From contig DASZKZ010000035.1 of the NCBI GenBank assembly GCA_035552595.1, positions 1 through 64,000 of the forward strand: DNA of 64,000 nt. Reading direction: 5' to 3'. The notes under the pieces are model-generated. The model worked only from the letters and a program-made list of their open reading frames with translations. It searched no databases and was not told the origin of the DNA. Shown here piece by piece: positions 49,817 to 59,601 of this stretch (position 1 is the stretch's first letter; every line of letters begins with the position of its first letter). The position numbers and the translations under genes are program-made. This stretch comes from Aeolococcus sp035552595 (GTDB lineage Bacteria > Chloroflexota > Dormibacteria > Aeolococcales > Aeolococcaceae).

Positions 49817-51082
49817 TCAGACCGCGGTCTCGTCCTCATCGATCACCGAGATGACGGGGCGTCGAGCGAACACGGTCTGGCGCATCAGCCGCTGCAGCAG
49901 GTTGGGCATCCGGTAGCTGGTCACGGGAACCGTCACGGGGTTGCGCTCGATGTTGCGACGCGAGATGTGGATGCCGTGCCTGGGCAGGATCTGGCGGAGA
50001 TACCCCCAGGTGTCATAGAGACCGTTGCTCACCGATTCGTAGCCGTGCTGCAGGACCATGAGACGGGCGCTGTAGGACATCAGCTCATGGAAGAACATCT
50101 TCTCGTCGTCCGGCCGCGGCTCGATGAGCAGGATGTCGACGTCGGGATGGTTGTGGCGCACCAGCTTGATGTGATCCAGCAGCCCGTCATGGAGCATGCC
50201 CCGGAACACCTGGTTGTAGATTCCGCGCATGCCCATGTCGGAGAGGTGGTCGCCCACCAGCTGGCGCAGGCCCTCCGGGGGATCGAGGTTGCGGACATCC
50301 ACCGGGACGATCGGGTTGATGGCGACGATCAGGGTCGCGCCGCGATCGACGGCGACATCGATCGCCGAGATTCCCTTGATTCCGCCGTCGACGTAGTCGA
50401 CATCGTCAATACGCACCGGCCGGAACAGCATGGGGATGGCCGTGCTCGCCGCCGCGGCCATGGAGATGGGCACGTGGGCGTGCTTGTTGAATGCGGAGAA
50501 GACCACCCGCTGGCCGGAGTCGAGCGCGCAGGCCACGATGTGGAGCTCGCGGTCGAGGTCGCGGAAATCGTTGCTGAATCCCTCCCGGGTGAGCAGGCGC
50601 TCGAGGAAGCGCACCAGCTCCACGTTGCTGAACACGCCCGACGGCAGAAGGGGGCTGAGCATGCCGAGGACGTCGACGGGATTGAGCTTGCCGGGGTGCC
50701 GGGCCAGCTCCCAGACGATCTCCTGGGTGAGTCGCGGCAGCTTCGTCAGCCGGGCAGCGGCTTCGGCGACGTTGGGGCGGTAGAGCCCCCACCGCGACGG
50801 CGGCCGGAGCAGCTGGTTGCTGCCCTCCACCCCCAGTGCCATCTCCGTGGGGGTGATGCCGCTGGCCAGCAGCGCCCCCACCATCGACCCCGCGCTGGTG
50901 CCCACATAGACGTCGAAATCGTTGACGCTGCTGCCCACCAGGAGGTCGTCGAGCGCGCGCAGCGCGCCGATCTCGTAGGTCAGCCCGGTGATGCCTCCGC
51001 CGCAGAGCACGAGCGCCCGCTTCCCTCCGGAGGGATCGGGGGCGACGCGGCGCACGGGCCCGGCGCGCCTGCGAGTGGCCAT
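49817..51082 (-). CDS. Patatin-like phospholipase
   Basis: A 421-residue patatin. The oxyanion loop is ALVLCGGGITGLTYEIGA, the nucleophile motif is VYVGTSAGSMVGALL with Ser63, and the catalytic Asp lies in DVDYVDGGIKG, completing the Ser-Asp dyad. The C-terminal 150 residues are a family-specific extension without recognised domain. Cytoplasmic or membrane-peripheral, since no signal is visible. Convergent with the AAA+ pair and divergent from lepA. Confidence 0.9.
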   Translation of the reverse strand: MATRRRAGPVRRVAPDPSGGKRALVLCGGGITGLTYEIGALRALDDLLVGSSVNDFDVYVGTSAGSMVGALLASGITPTEMALGVEGSNQLLRPPSRWGLYRPNVAEAAARLTKLPRLTQEIVWELARHPGKLNPVDVLGMLSPLLPSGVFSNVELVRFLERLLTREGFSNDFRDLDRELHIVACALDSGQRVVFSAFNKHAHVPISMAAAASTAIPMLFRPVRIDDVDYVDGGIKGISAIDVAVDRGATLIVAINPIVPVDVRNLDPPEGLRQLVGDHLSDMGMRGIYNQVFRGMLHDGLLDHIKLVRHNHPDVDILLIEPRPDDEKMFFHELMSYSARLMVLQHGYESVSNGLYDTWGYLRQILPRHGIHISRRNIERNPVTVPVTSYRMPNLLQRLMRQTVFARRPVISVIDEDETAV

Positions 51083-51088
51083 CTCCGG

Positions 51089-51094
51089 ATCATA
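51089..51094 (-). promoter_or_regulatory. -10 hexamer TATGAT of the patatin gene
   Basis: On the minus strand TATGAT is followed by 6 bases and ATG 51082. The GGAG touching the ATG is too close to act as a ribosome site. The hexamer lies where the -35 of the opposing lepA promoter should be. Confidence 0.57.
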
Positions 51095-51110
51095 TGGGAG
51101 CGGACGCGGC

Positions 51111-51116
51111 TAGCAT
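51111..51116 (+). promoter_or_regulatory. -10 hexamer TAGCAT of lepA
   Basis: TAGCAT followed by 8 bases and GTG 51125, with no Shine-Dalgarno. It overlaps the position of the -35 for the minus-strand patatin promoter. Confidence 0.55.
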
Positions 51117-51124
51117 GGCCGCTC

Positions 51125-52933
<1,809 letters not shown>

Positions 52934-52935
52934 GC

Positions 52936-53598
52936 GTGGCCTCCAAGAGACGCCGCCGCCCGCCGGCCGCCAGGCGCGCCCCCGCCGAGGTGGCCCCGGG
53001 GGCCCCGGTGGCGCCCGCCGCCACCCCCACACCCAGATCGCGGTCGTGGAGCGCCGTCGACGCGGCCGGCGAACAGCGCTGGAGCGGGGTGGGCCTGCTC
53101 GTCCTGCTCGGTCTGGCCTTCGTGGTGCAGATCCCCGTCGGCGCCGTCATCCACGTCACCCAGAACAGCAACCCGCTGATCATCGACATGTTCTTCTTCC
53201 AGCCGCAATACCTGGTGGTCGCCTGTGTGGTGGTGATGCCGGTGGCCCGCAGGCTGGCACGTCAGCCGCGCAACCTCCGTCTGCTCGAGTCACTGTCGCT
53301 GGGCATCATGTACGCGCTCCTCTCCCTCATCCTGGGAACCGCGTTCGTGCACCCGGCCAGCGCGTCGGTGTCCACGGCACAGTTCATCAAGCAGCTGAAG
53401 CTGACCGACGGCCTGCTCATCGCCGCCGGCGACGTGCTCGCCCTCTTCGGCACCGCGGCTCTCTATCCCGGTTTCAGCAGAATGCTCAGCGCCCCGGGGC
53501 GCCGGGCCCGGGCACGGATGCTGGCACGCACCGCCGCCGGTCGCCGGCCGGCGCCGCCAGGCCGCAGCCCCCGGAGCGGGGGCAGACCAGGCCGGTGA
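52936..53598 (+). CDS. Hypothetical four-helix membrane protein
   Basis: A 220-residue protein of unknown family. An Arg/Pro/Ala-rich N-terminus (about 55 residues) is followed by hydrophobic helices at about 60-85 (GVGLLVLLGLAFVVQIPVGA), 95-115, 125-150 and 165-190, then an Arg/Pro/Gly-rich tail. GTG start 2 bases after the lepA stop, and its TGA overlaps hemW by one base, so it is cotranscribed between two conserved genes. Confidence 0.65.
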   Translation: MASKRRRRPPAARRAPAEVAPGAPVAPAATPTPRSRSWSAVDAAGEQRWSGVGLLVLLGLAFVVQIPVGAVIHVTQNSNPLIIDMFFFQPQYLVVACVVVMPVARRLARQPRNLRLLESLSLGIMYALLSLILGTAFVHPASASVSTAQFIKQLKLTDGLLIAAGDVLALFGTAALYPGFSRMLSAPGRRARARMLARTAAGRRPAPPGRSPRSGGRPGR

Positions 53599-54812
53599 TG
53601 ACCAGGTCCGCTGAGAGCGCCGACCTCCACCGCTCCGCCGCCTCCGCGGCCGCGACCGTGACTGCGCTGTACCTTCATGTCCCCTACTGCGAGCGCAAGT
53701 GCGAGTACTGCGACTTCGTATCCGTGGCCGGCGCTCGCGGCCAGCACGAGTATGTCGGCGCGCTGATCGGCGAGCTCCGGGCGCTCGGTGCCGCGCTGGG
53801 CGGCTGTGCTCTCGACACCGTGTTCTGCGGCGGTGGCACTCCCGGGCTGCTCGATCTTGGCCTCATGGCGTCGCTCATGGAGGAGGTGCGCGCCAGCTTC
53901 GTGATCGCACCCGGCGCCGAGCTGACCCTGGAGGTCAATCCCTCCAGCTCATCGGAGACCCGGGCCCGAGCGTGGCGAGCTGCCGGCTTCACCAGGGTCA
54001 GCGTCGGGGTGCAGAGCACGCACGCTGACATCCTCGGCTTCCTGGGCCGGGTCCACGACGCCGACCGGGCCATCGCCGCGCTCGCCGAGGTTCGCGCCGC
54101 CGGCTTCTCCAACGTCAGCGCCGACCTCATCTACGCGGTCCCCGGGCTCGACGACGCCCGCTGGCGGGAGTCCCTGGGGCGGGTCGTGGACGCCGCTCCC
54201 GACCATGTGTCGTGCTACGAGCTCACCGTGGAGACTGGGACCCCCTTGCATCGGGCCGTGGCCGAGGGCCGGGTTCGTGCCGTCGACTTCGAGGCCGCTC
54301 TGCGCCAGCACGGCATGGCCATCGACATCCTGGCCCGCGCCGGCTATACGCAGTACGAGGTCAGCAACTTCTCGCGCCCGGGCCGGCAGTGCCGCCACAA
54401 CCTGGTGTACTGGCGCAACGGCTACTACGCGGCCGCCGGGGTCGGCGCCCACGGACACCTCCCGGCGGCGCTCGCCCCCGCCTTCGGGCTGGATCCGCCG
54501 GCGGGCGTGACCGCGTTCCGCTACGAGCACGGTCGCGACATCGCCGGATATCTCGGGGACCGAGCCGCCGCGCCCCTGACGGTGCGCAGCCACGAGTGGG
54601 TCGACCCGGGGATGCGCAGCGAGGAGGCGATCATGCTGGGTCTGCGCCTGCGCGAAGGCGTGCGCCTGGAGGGCCAGGAGGCGCTGCAGGAGGCCCGCGA
54701 GCTGGCCGCCGCCGGCCTCCTGGAGCTCGACGGCGGGCGTGCCAGGGCGACCGCCCGCGGCGAGGAGGTGCTCAACCAGCTGGCCCTCCGGCTCGCCGTG
54801 CCCGGGGGCTGA
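53598..54812 (+). CDS. hemW: Heme chaperone HemW (radical SAM)
   Basis: A 404-residue radical SAM protein. The cluster motif is LHVPYCERKCEYCDF with Cys31, Cys35 and Cys38, followed by VFCGGGTPGLLDL, SVGVQSTHADILGFLGRVH and the HemW C-terminal winged-helix region. HemW binds and delivers heme and is distinct from the coproporphyrinogen oxidase HemN, whose gene context would be different. The lepA-hemW neighbourhood is widely conserved. A 25-residue N-terminal extension precedes the motif. Confidence 0.93.
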   Translation: MTRSAESADLHRSAASAAATVTALYLHVPYCERKCEYCDFVSVAGARGQHEYVGALIGELRALGAALGGCALDTVFCGGGTPGLLDLGLMASLMEEVRASFVIAPGAELTLEVNPSSSSETRARAWRAAGFTRVSVGVQSTHADILGFLGRVHDADRAIAALAEVRAAGFSNVSADLIYAVPGLDDARWRESLGRVVDAAPDHVSCYELTVETGTPLHRAVAEGRVRAVDFEAALRQHGMAIDILARAGYTQYEVSNFSRPGRQCRHNLVYWRNGYYAAAGVGAHGHLPAALAPAFGLDPPAGVTAFRYEHGRDIAGYLGDRAAAPLTVRSHEWVDPGMRSEEAIMLGLRLREGVRLEGQEALQEARELAAAGLLELDGGRARATARGEEVLNQLALRLAVPGG

Positions 54813-54946
54813 CCGTCGCTTCTGCAGGCGCCGGTGTGGTCACTGTGTAACGCCGCCGCCGACCCCGGCGGATGGGGCAGACGGGGCGGTCACGATGTGC
54901 TCTCGGGACTGGAAGTCCGAGGTGGAATTCTTCAGGATTGCGTCCC
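54813..54946. other. Intergenic stretch after hemW, nothing recognised
   Basis: This segment lies between hemW and the small open frame before CIRCE. I see no hairpin, promoter or coding signal worth naming, apart from CAGGAT 8 bases before the small ORF. Confidence 0.4.
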
Positions 54947-55138
54947 ATGAGCCGGCCGCCCATCCATCAGCCTCCGCCCAGCCCGGTCGTCAGCGAGCTG
55001 GTGCGCGCCGGCCTCACTCTGTCGACCGCGATGGCCATGGAGGGGTGGAAGGCCCGCGAGGTGCTCGAGCTCCTCCACAGCTCGGGACGCGGCGGCCCTC
55101 AGCGCGAGCCCGCGATGCCGGGCCGTGGTAGCATTTAG
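54947..55138 (+). CDS. Possible small protein before hrcA
   Basis: A 63-residue open frame starting ATG 54947 with Pro-rich N-terminus and an amphipathic helix (VVSELVRAGLTLSTAMAMEG, then REVLELLHSSG). A weak -10-like CAGGAT ends 8 bases upstream. The stop codon lies inside the CIRCE left arm. It could be real but no family match is recognisable. Confidence 0.35.
   Translation: MSRPPIHQPPPSPVVSELVRAGLTLSTAMAMEGWKAREVLELLHSSGRGGPQREPAMPGRGSI
55129..55134 (+). promoter_or_regulatory. -10 hexamer TAGCAT of the hrcA operon
   Basis: TAGCAT abuts the left end of the CIRCE element, so the transcription start would lie inside CIRCE. This is the expected layout for HrcA repression. Confidence 0.55.
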
Positions 55139-55161
55139 CACTCGATAGTACAGAGTGCTAA
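55135..55161 (+). promoter_or_regulatory. CIRCE operator (HrcA binding site)
   Basis: TTAGCACTC-N9-GAGTGCTAA, a perfect match to the CIRCE consensus, with arms 55135-55143 and 55153-55161 and spacer GATAGTACA. HrcA binds it to repress the heat-shock genes, so this operon should be autoregulated. Confidence 0.97.
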
Positions 55162-55196
55162 GCGCCGCGCGAGTTGAGGCGGCGAAGGAGACCGCG

Positions 55197-56237
55197 TTGG
55201 AGACCCCCGTCCCCACCCCCCTCGACTCGCGAAAGCAGCAGATCCTCAAGGCGGTCGTGGCCGACTACACGCGCACCGGGGTCCCGGTCGGCTCCCACGC
55301 GGTGGCCATCCACCTGGCCTCGTGGTCGTCGGCGACGATTCGCAACGAGCTGGCCAACCTGGTCGAAGTGGGCTACCTCCTCCAGCCCCACACCTCAGCG
55401 GGGCGGGTTCCGTCCGACCTCGGGTACCGCTACTACGTCGACTTCCTCATGGAGGAGGAGCCTGTCCCGGTGGCGGTGCGGCGCCAGATGGACCCCTTCT
55501 TCGCCCTGCTCACCGGCGGCCTCGAGGAGACCCTGGAGGTGGCGGCGAGGGCGCTGGCGCTGGCCACCGACGCGGTCAGCATGGTGACCGGGCCGCGGGC
55601 TCTGGGGGCCACCCTCAAGCACCTCGACATCATCTCGCTGGAGCCGCGCCACGCTCTGCTGCTGGTCGTGCTCGAGGGCAACCTGATCCGCCAGCAGCCC
55701 ATCGCCCTGAGCCGCGACGCCGACCAGCTGGAGCTGAGCGGCCTGGCCCACCATCTCAACGCGCTCTGCCATGGAGGCGACGCGCGCCAGGTGGCGGCGC
55801 TCTCGGCCGTCCCGGCCGACGGCTCCCTGTGGATCGAGGCGGTCCCCGCCATCGCCGCCCTCATGGAGTCCATCGATGCCGGCCAGGACACCCTGGTGGT
55901 CCACGACGGGGTGCGCAACCTCCTCCATCAGCCCGAGTTCGGCGACGTGGAGCGCTTCCAGGAGGTGCTCGACCTGCTCGAGGAGGAACGGGTCCTCGGT
56001 GAGATGCTCGCCGCCATCGAGACCAGCCACGGCACCCAGATCATGATCGGCCGCGAGACCGGCCTCGAACAGCTCCGGCAGTGCAGCCTGGTCATGACCA
56101 CGTACCGCGTGGGCACGCAGCGATGGGGGACGCTCGGCGTGCTCGGCCCCACGCGCATGCAGTACTCGCAGGTGGCGCCCCGGGTGCGCTACGTGGCCAC
56201 CCGGGTGGGTGACTCGCTGAGCAGGACGCTGCGATGA
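55197..56237 (+). CDS. hrcA: Heat-inducible transcription repressor HrcA
   Basis: A 346-residue repressor: winged-helix N-terminus (DSRKQQILKAVVADYTRTGV, then LASWSSATIRNELANLVEVG and the turn HTSAGRVPSDLGYRYYVD), a GAF-like middle and a C-terminal region with TSHGTQIMIGRETGLEQL and YSQVAPRVRYV. I choose TTG 55197, with GAAGGAG 6 bases upstream; a GTG 14 codons earlier lies within CIRCE and is not a plausible start. Its stop overlaps grpE (ATGA). Confidence 0.93.
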   Translation: METPVPTPLDSRKQQILKAVVADYTRTGVPVGSHAVAIHLASWSSATIRNELANLVEVGYLLQPHTSAGRVPSDLGYRYYVDFLMEEEPVPVAVRRQMDPFFALLTGGLEETLEVAARALALATDAVSMVTGPRALGATLKHLDIISLEPRHALLLVVLEGNLIRQQPIALSRDADQLELSGLAHHLNALCHGGDARQVAALSAVPADGSLWIEAVPAIAALMESIDAGQDTLVVHDGVRNLLHQPEFGDVERFQEVLDLLEEERVLGEMLAAIETSHGTQIMIGRETGLEQLRQCSLVMTTYRVGTQRWGTLGVLGPTRMQYSQVAPRVRYVATRVGDSLSRTLR

Positions 56238-56809
56238 CGACCAAGCGCGATCCCAAGTCCGGGCCGCGGAGTCACGCCGAGAAAGCCCCGCAGTCCGTGC
56301 CCGCGGGCGAGGAGACCGACCAGGACGTGGCCGAGGACGCACCCGACGCCGAGGTCGGCGCCAACGGTGCCGCCGAGGACGAGCGCTACCTGCGCCTGGC
56401 GGCCGATTTCGAGAACTTCCGGCGGCGCAAGAACCAGGAGCTGGCGGATCGCTCCCGCTACGCCAGCGAGGACGCCGCCCGCGCCCTCCTCCCGGTGCTC
56501 GACAACCTCCGTCGTGCGGTGGCGCACGCCGCCGAGGACGGCACCACGGAACTCGTGAGCGGCCTGGAGCTGGTGGTGCGCGAGTTCGAGGCGGCGCTCG
56601 GCAAGCTCGGGGTGGAGCCCGTCGACGCGGTGGGACAACCGTTCGACCCGTCCCTCCACGAGGCCATCGCCGGAGAGGAGAGGGGCGATGTCGATGTGGA
56701 CACGGTGATCGACGAGGTGCAGCGCGGCTATCGCCTCCACGACAGGCTGCTGCGCCCGTCGCTGGTGCGCGTCGCCCATCCCTCGGGCGCGACGGAGTCG
56801 GACGCCTAG
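56234..56809 (+). CDS. grpE: GrpE, DnaK nucleotide exchange factor
   Basis: A 191-residue GrpE: acidic disordered N-terminus, long coiled-coil segment (YLRLAADFENFRRRKNQELA, LLPVLDNLRRAVAHAAEDGT) and a beta-wing C-terminus (VEPVDAVGQPFDPSLHEAIA and the end LRPSLVRVAHP). ATG 56234 overlaps the hrcA stop. The DnaK partner gene is not between grpE and dnaJ here and is absent from the window. Confidence 0.95.
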   Translation: MTTKRDPKSGPRSHAEKAPQSVPAGEETDQDVAEDAPDAEVGANGAAEDERYLRLAADFENFRRRKNQELADRSRYASEDAARALLPVLDNLRRAVAHAAEDGTTELVSGLELVVREFEAALGKLGVEPVDAVGQPFDPSLHEAIAGEERGDVDVDTVIDEVQRGYRLHDRLLRPSLVRVAHPSGATESDA

Positions 56810-57921
56810 TGGCCACCGCCAAGCGCGACTACTACGAGGTGCTCGGAGTCGAGCGCAGCGCCACCGCGGCGCAGCTGAAGACCGCGTACCGCAAGCTGGC
56901 CATGGAGTTCCACCCCGACCGCAACCAGGGGGACAAGCAGGCGGAGGAGCGATTCAAGGAGGTCGGCGAGGCCTACTCGGTGCTCAGCGACGCGCAGAAG
57001 CGGCAGCGCTACGACGCCTACGGCCACGCCGCCAACGGGATGCCCGACCTCGGTGGATTCTCCTTCGACTCCGCGTTCGATCTCTTCGACATGTTCTTCG
57101 GCGGCGGTGGCGGTCGTGGCCGTCGCAGTGGCCCCCAGGCGGGCGCCGACCTGCGCATGAGCGTCGACATCAGCTTCGAAGAGTCGGTGTTCGGGGCCAC
57201 ACGCACGGTCGAGGTTCCTCGCAAGGGCATCTGCGCTGATTGCCGCGGCAGCGGTGCCGCCGCGGGCACGCAGGCGGTGCCGTGCGCCGACTGCGGCGGG
57301 ACCGGACAGGTGCGCCGCAGCGTGCAGAGCATCTTCGGTCAGATGGTCAACGTCAGCGCCTGCCCGCGCTGCCGTGGCGAGGGGCGCATCATCGAGCAGC
57401 CCTGTCCGACCTGTCGCGGGCAGGGGCGCGTCGACGAGCGGCAGAGGCTCGACATCACCATCCCCCCGGGGGTCGACGAGGACGTCACCCTGCGCTACGG
57501 CGGCCAGGGCGAGGCCGGGCCCCGGGGTGGCGCGCGCGGCGACCTGTATGTCGGCTTCCGAATCGCTCCGCACCCCCACCTCATCCGGCGCGGGCAGGAC
57601 CTTCTCTACGAGCTCGCGGTCAGCGTGCCTCAGGCGGTGCTCGGTGACCGCATCACGGTGCCGACGGTCACCGGAGAGCACCAGGTGGACGTTCCCCCCG
57701 GAACTCAGCACGGCAAGGTGCTGAAGATCGCGGGGATGGGCGTGCCCCACGTCCGCAGCGGGCGCCGCGGCGACCAGCTCTGCGTCGTCCACGTCGCCGT
57801 GCCCACCCACCTCACCGGTGACGAGCGCGACCTGTATGAGCGGCTGGGCCGGCGCGACGGCCAACCGGCCGAGGTCAGGAAGGGCTTCTTCGACGCCCTC
57901 AAGGACGCGTTCCGGGGTTGA
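56809..57921 (+). CDS. dnaJ: Chaperone DnaJ
   Basis: A 370-residue type I DnaJ. The J domain carries HPD at residues 35-37 (KLAMEFHPDRNQGDKQ), then a Gly/Phe-rich segment with the run FFGGGGGRG, four zinc CxxCxGxG repeats (CADCRGSG, CADCGGTG, CPRCRGEG, CPTCRGQG) and the substrate-binding C-terminal domains (VLGDRITVPTVTGEH). The GTG start overlaps the grpE stop by one base (TAGTG). Stimulates DnaK ATPase and delivers clients. Confidence 0.96.
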   Translation: MATAKRDYYEVLGVERSATAAQLKTAYRKLAMEFHPDRNQGDKQAEERFKEVGEAYSVLSDAQKRQRYDAYGHAANGMPDLGGFSFDSAFDLFDMFFGGGGGRGRRSGPQAGADLRMSVDISFEESVFGATRTVEVPRKGICADCRGSGAAAGTQAVPCADCGGTGQVRRSVQSIFGQMVNVSACPRCRGEGRIIEQPCPTCRGQGRVDERQRLDITIPPGVDEDVTLRYGGQGEAGPRGGARGDLYVGFRIAPHPHLIRRGQDLLYELAVSVPQAVLGDRITVPTVTGEHQVDVPPGTQHGKVLKIAGMGVPHVRSGRRGDQLCVVHVAVPTHLTGDERDLYERLGRRDGQPAEVRKGFFDALKDAFRG

Positions 57922-57929
57922 GCCCGGAG

Positions 57930-57947
57930 CGCCGCACCCTGGCGGCG
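57930..57947. terminator. Possible bidirectional hairpin terminator
   Basis: CGCCGC-N6-GCGGCG hairpin in the 37-base gap between the convergent dnaJ and HIT genes. It lacks a T tract, so it may act only weakly or through RNA processing. Confidence 0.35.
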
Positions 57948-57958
57948 TCGCCCCAGAG

Positions 57959-58303
57959 CTAGCCGGGGGGCCAGGTCATGGGGCGGCCGCCGAGCAGGTG
58001 GAGGTGGAGGTGGGCCACGGTCTGGCCGCCGCCGCGGCCGATGTTGGTGACAATCCGGAAGCCGTCGGCGTCGATGCCCTCGCTCCGGGCCAGCTGCAGG
58101 GCGACCTGGAGCAGCCGGGCCCAGAGGGCGTCGTCGGCGGGAGACAGGTCGGCGGCCGAGGCGATGTGCCGTCGCGGGATCACCAGGATGTGGGTGGGGG
58201 CCTGGGGGTTGATGTCGCGGAACGCCACCACCGTCTCGTCATCGTGCACGTGCGTGGCGGGGATCTCGCCGGCCGCGATGGCGCAGAAGAGGCAGTCGGT
58301 CAT
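57959..58303 (-). CDS. HIT-family protein (histidine triad)
   Basis: A 114-residue HIT protein with the zinc/phosphate segment DCLFCAIAAGEIPATHVHDD, IPRRHIASAADL and the catalytic triad HLHLHLLGG (QTVAHLHLHLLGG). It resembles HinT-type nucleotide hydrolases acting on adenosine phosphoramidates. The ATG overlaps the mtaB stop (ATGA), making it last in the yjbQ-rsmE-mtaB operon. Confidence 0.93.
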   Translation of the reverse strand: MTDCLFCAIAAGEIPATHVHDDETVVAFRDINPQAPTHILVIPRRHIASAADLSPADDALWARLLQVALQLARSEGIDADGFRIVTNIGRGGGQTVAHLHLHLLGGRPMTWPPG

Positions 58304-59601
58304 GGCGAGACGAGGGTAGCGCGCAGCGCGTCGCCCTCCACGGCATCGAGAGACACGGTGGCGACGCCGCCGGGGCGCGTGGCCGAGGTCGCCGCGGCGA
58401 CCACGGAGAGATATGAGCTGGTGAGACCGTGGGCCACCCCGCCCTCGACGCGGTCCCAGATCACCTGCTCGCGGCGACCCAGCGCGCGCAGGCGCCGGCG
58501 TCGCCCGCTGCCCGTGGCCGCGCGCCGCACCTCGCCGCTGCGGCGGCGCGCGGTGGGATCGTCGACGCCGGCCGGCAGGGTGGCGGCCGGTGTGTCCGCG
58601 CGCGGCGAGTAACGGAACACGTGGGCGGTGAGCATGGCCGTCTCCTCGATCACCGCCAGGGTGGCGGCGTGGTCCGCCTCCGTCTCCCCCGGGAATCCCA
58701 CCATGACGTCGCTGGTGAACTCCGTGTCGGCGTCGAGGTCGCGCAGGGCGGCGCACACGCGCAGGTACTGGGCCCGGCGGTAGCCGCGGTGCATGGCCCG
58801 CAGGATGACGTCGCTGCCGCTCTGCAGCGGCATGTGCCAGTGCGAGCAGAGCTGTGGATGACTGTTGAGCTCGATCAGCTCATCGGTGATGTCGTTGGTG
58901 TTGACGCTGCTGAGCCGGACGCGCGCAGCGCCTCCCACCACGTCGAGGACGGCGTGGAGCAGACCGGCCAGGCTGGTCCCCTGGCCGCGCCCGTACGAGC
59001 CCAGGTCGACACCGGTGAGCACCACCTCGGCATGGCCGGCGTCGAGCGCGGCCAGCACGCGATCGAGGATGCCGGCCGTCGCCACCGACCGCGACGCCCC
59101 CCGCGCCCGCCATACCGAGCAGTACGTGCAGCGGTGGCCGCAGCCGTCCTGCACCTTGATGAAGGCGCGGCTCCGCCGCGGCGCCACCTGTGGGACCCGA
59201 GCCTCGACTCCACGCTCGGCGGCGACGCGAAGCACGTGATCGGCGATGCCGTCCTTGGCACTGTTGCTGAAGACGGCGTCGACCCCCTCGACAGGGAGGT
59301 GTCCGCCGTCGGGGCCGGGGCGCAGGTAGACCCCCGGATTGCCGTCGACGCTGCAGCCGGTGAGGATGAGGTGGGCACCGGGGTCGGCGCGGCGCAGTCG
59401 GCGCAGCCGCTGCCGGGTGGTGGCGTCGGCGGCGGCTGTCACCGTGCAGGAGTTGAGCACCCGAACGTCGGCCGGCTGGTCGTCGGGCACCACCTCACAG
59501 CCGGCGGCGGCGAGCCGTCCGGCCAGGGCGGCCATCTCGGCGTAGTTCACCTTGCAGCCCAGCGCGGTGACCGCGACACGGACCGGCCGGGCTCCGTTCA
59601 T
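58300..59601 (-). CDS. mtaB: tRNA t6A37 methylthiotransferase MtaB
   Basis: Adds a methylthio group to t6A at position 37. The 433-residue protein has the N-terminal cluster ligands Cys16 (ALGCKVNYAE), Cys52 (LNSCTVT) and Cys83 (LTGCSVDG), the radical SAM motif KVQDGCGHRCTYCSVWRARG (Cys154, Cys158, Cys161) and a C-terminal TRAM-like region. It is MtaB rather than MiaB because of the GCKVNY context. ATG overlaps the rsmE stop. Confidence 0.93.
   Translation of the reverse strand: MNGARPVRVAVTALGCKVNYAEMAALAGRLAAAGCEVVPDDQPADVRVLNSCTVTAAADATTRQRLRRLRRADPGAHLILTGCSVDGNPGVYLRPGPDGGHLPVEGVDAVFSNSAKDGIADHVLRVAAERGVEARVPQVAPRRSRAFIKVQDGCGHRCTYCSVWRARGASRSVATAGILDRVLAALDAGHAEVVLTGVDLGSYGRGQGTSLAGLLHAVLDVVGGAARVRLSSVNTNDITDELIELNSHPQLCSHWHMPLQSGSDVILRAMHRGYRRAQYLRVCAALRDLDADTEFTSDVMVGFPGETEADHAATLAVIEETAMLTAHVFRYSPRADTPAATLPAGVDDPTARRRSGEVRRAATGSGRRRRLRALGRREQVIWDRVEGGVAHGLTSSYLSVVAAATSATRPGGVATVSLDAVEGDALRATLVSP

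Noticed and set aside
49649..51124. Upstream extension of lepA by nearly 500 codons
   Set aside because: It lies opposite the patatin gene, and the LepA fold begins five codons after GTG 51125, which also has a matching -10.
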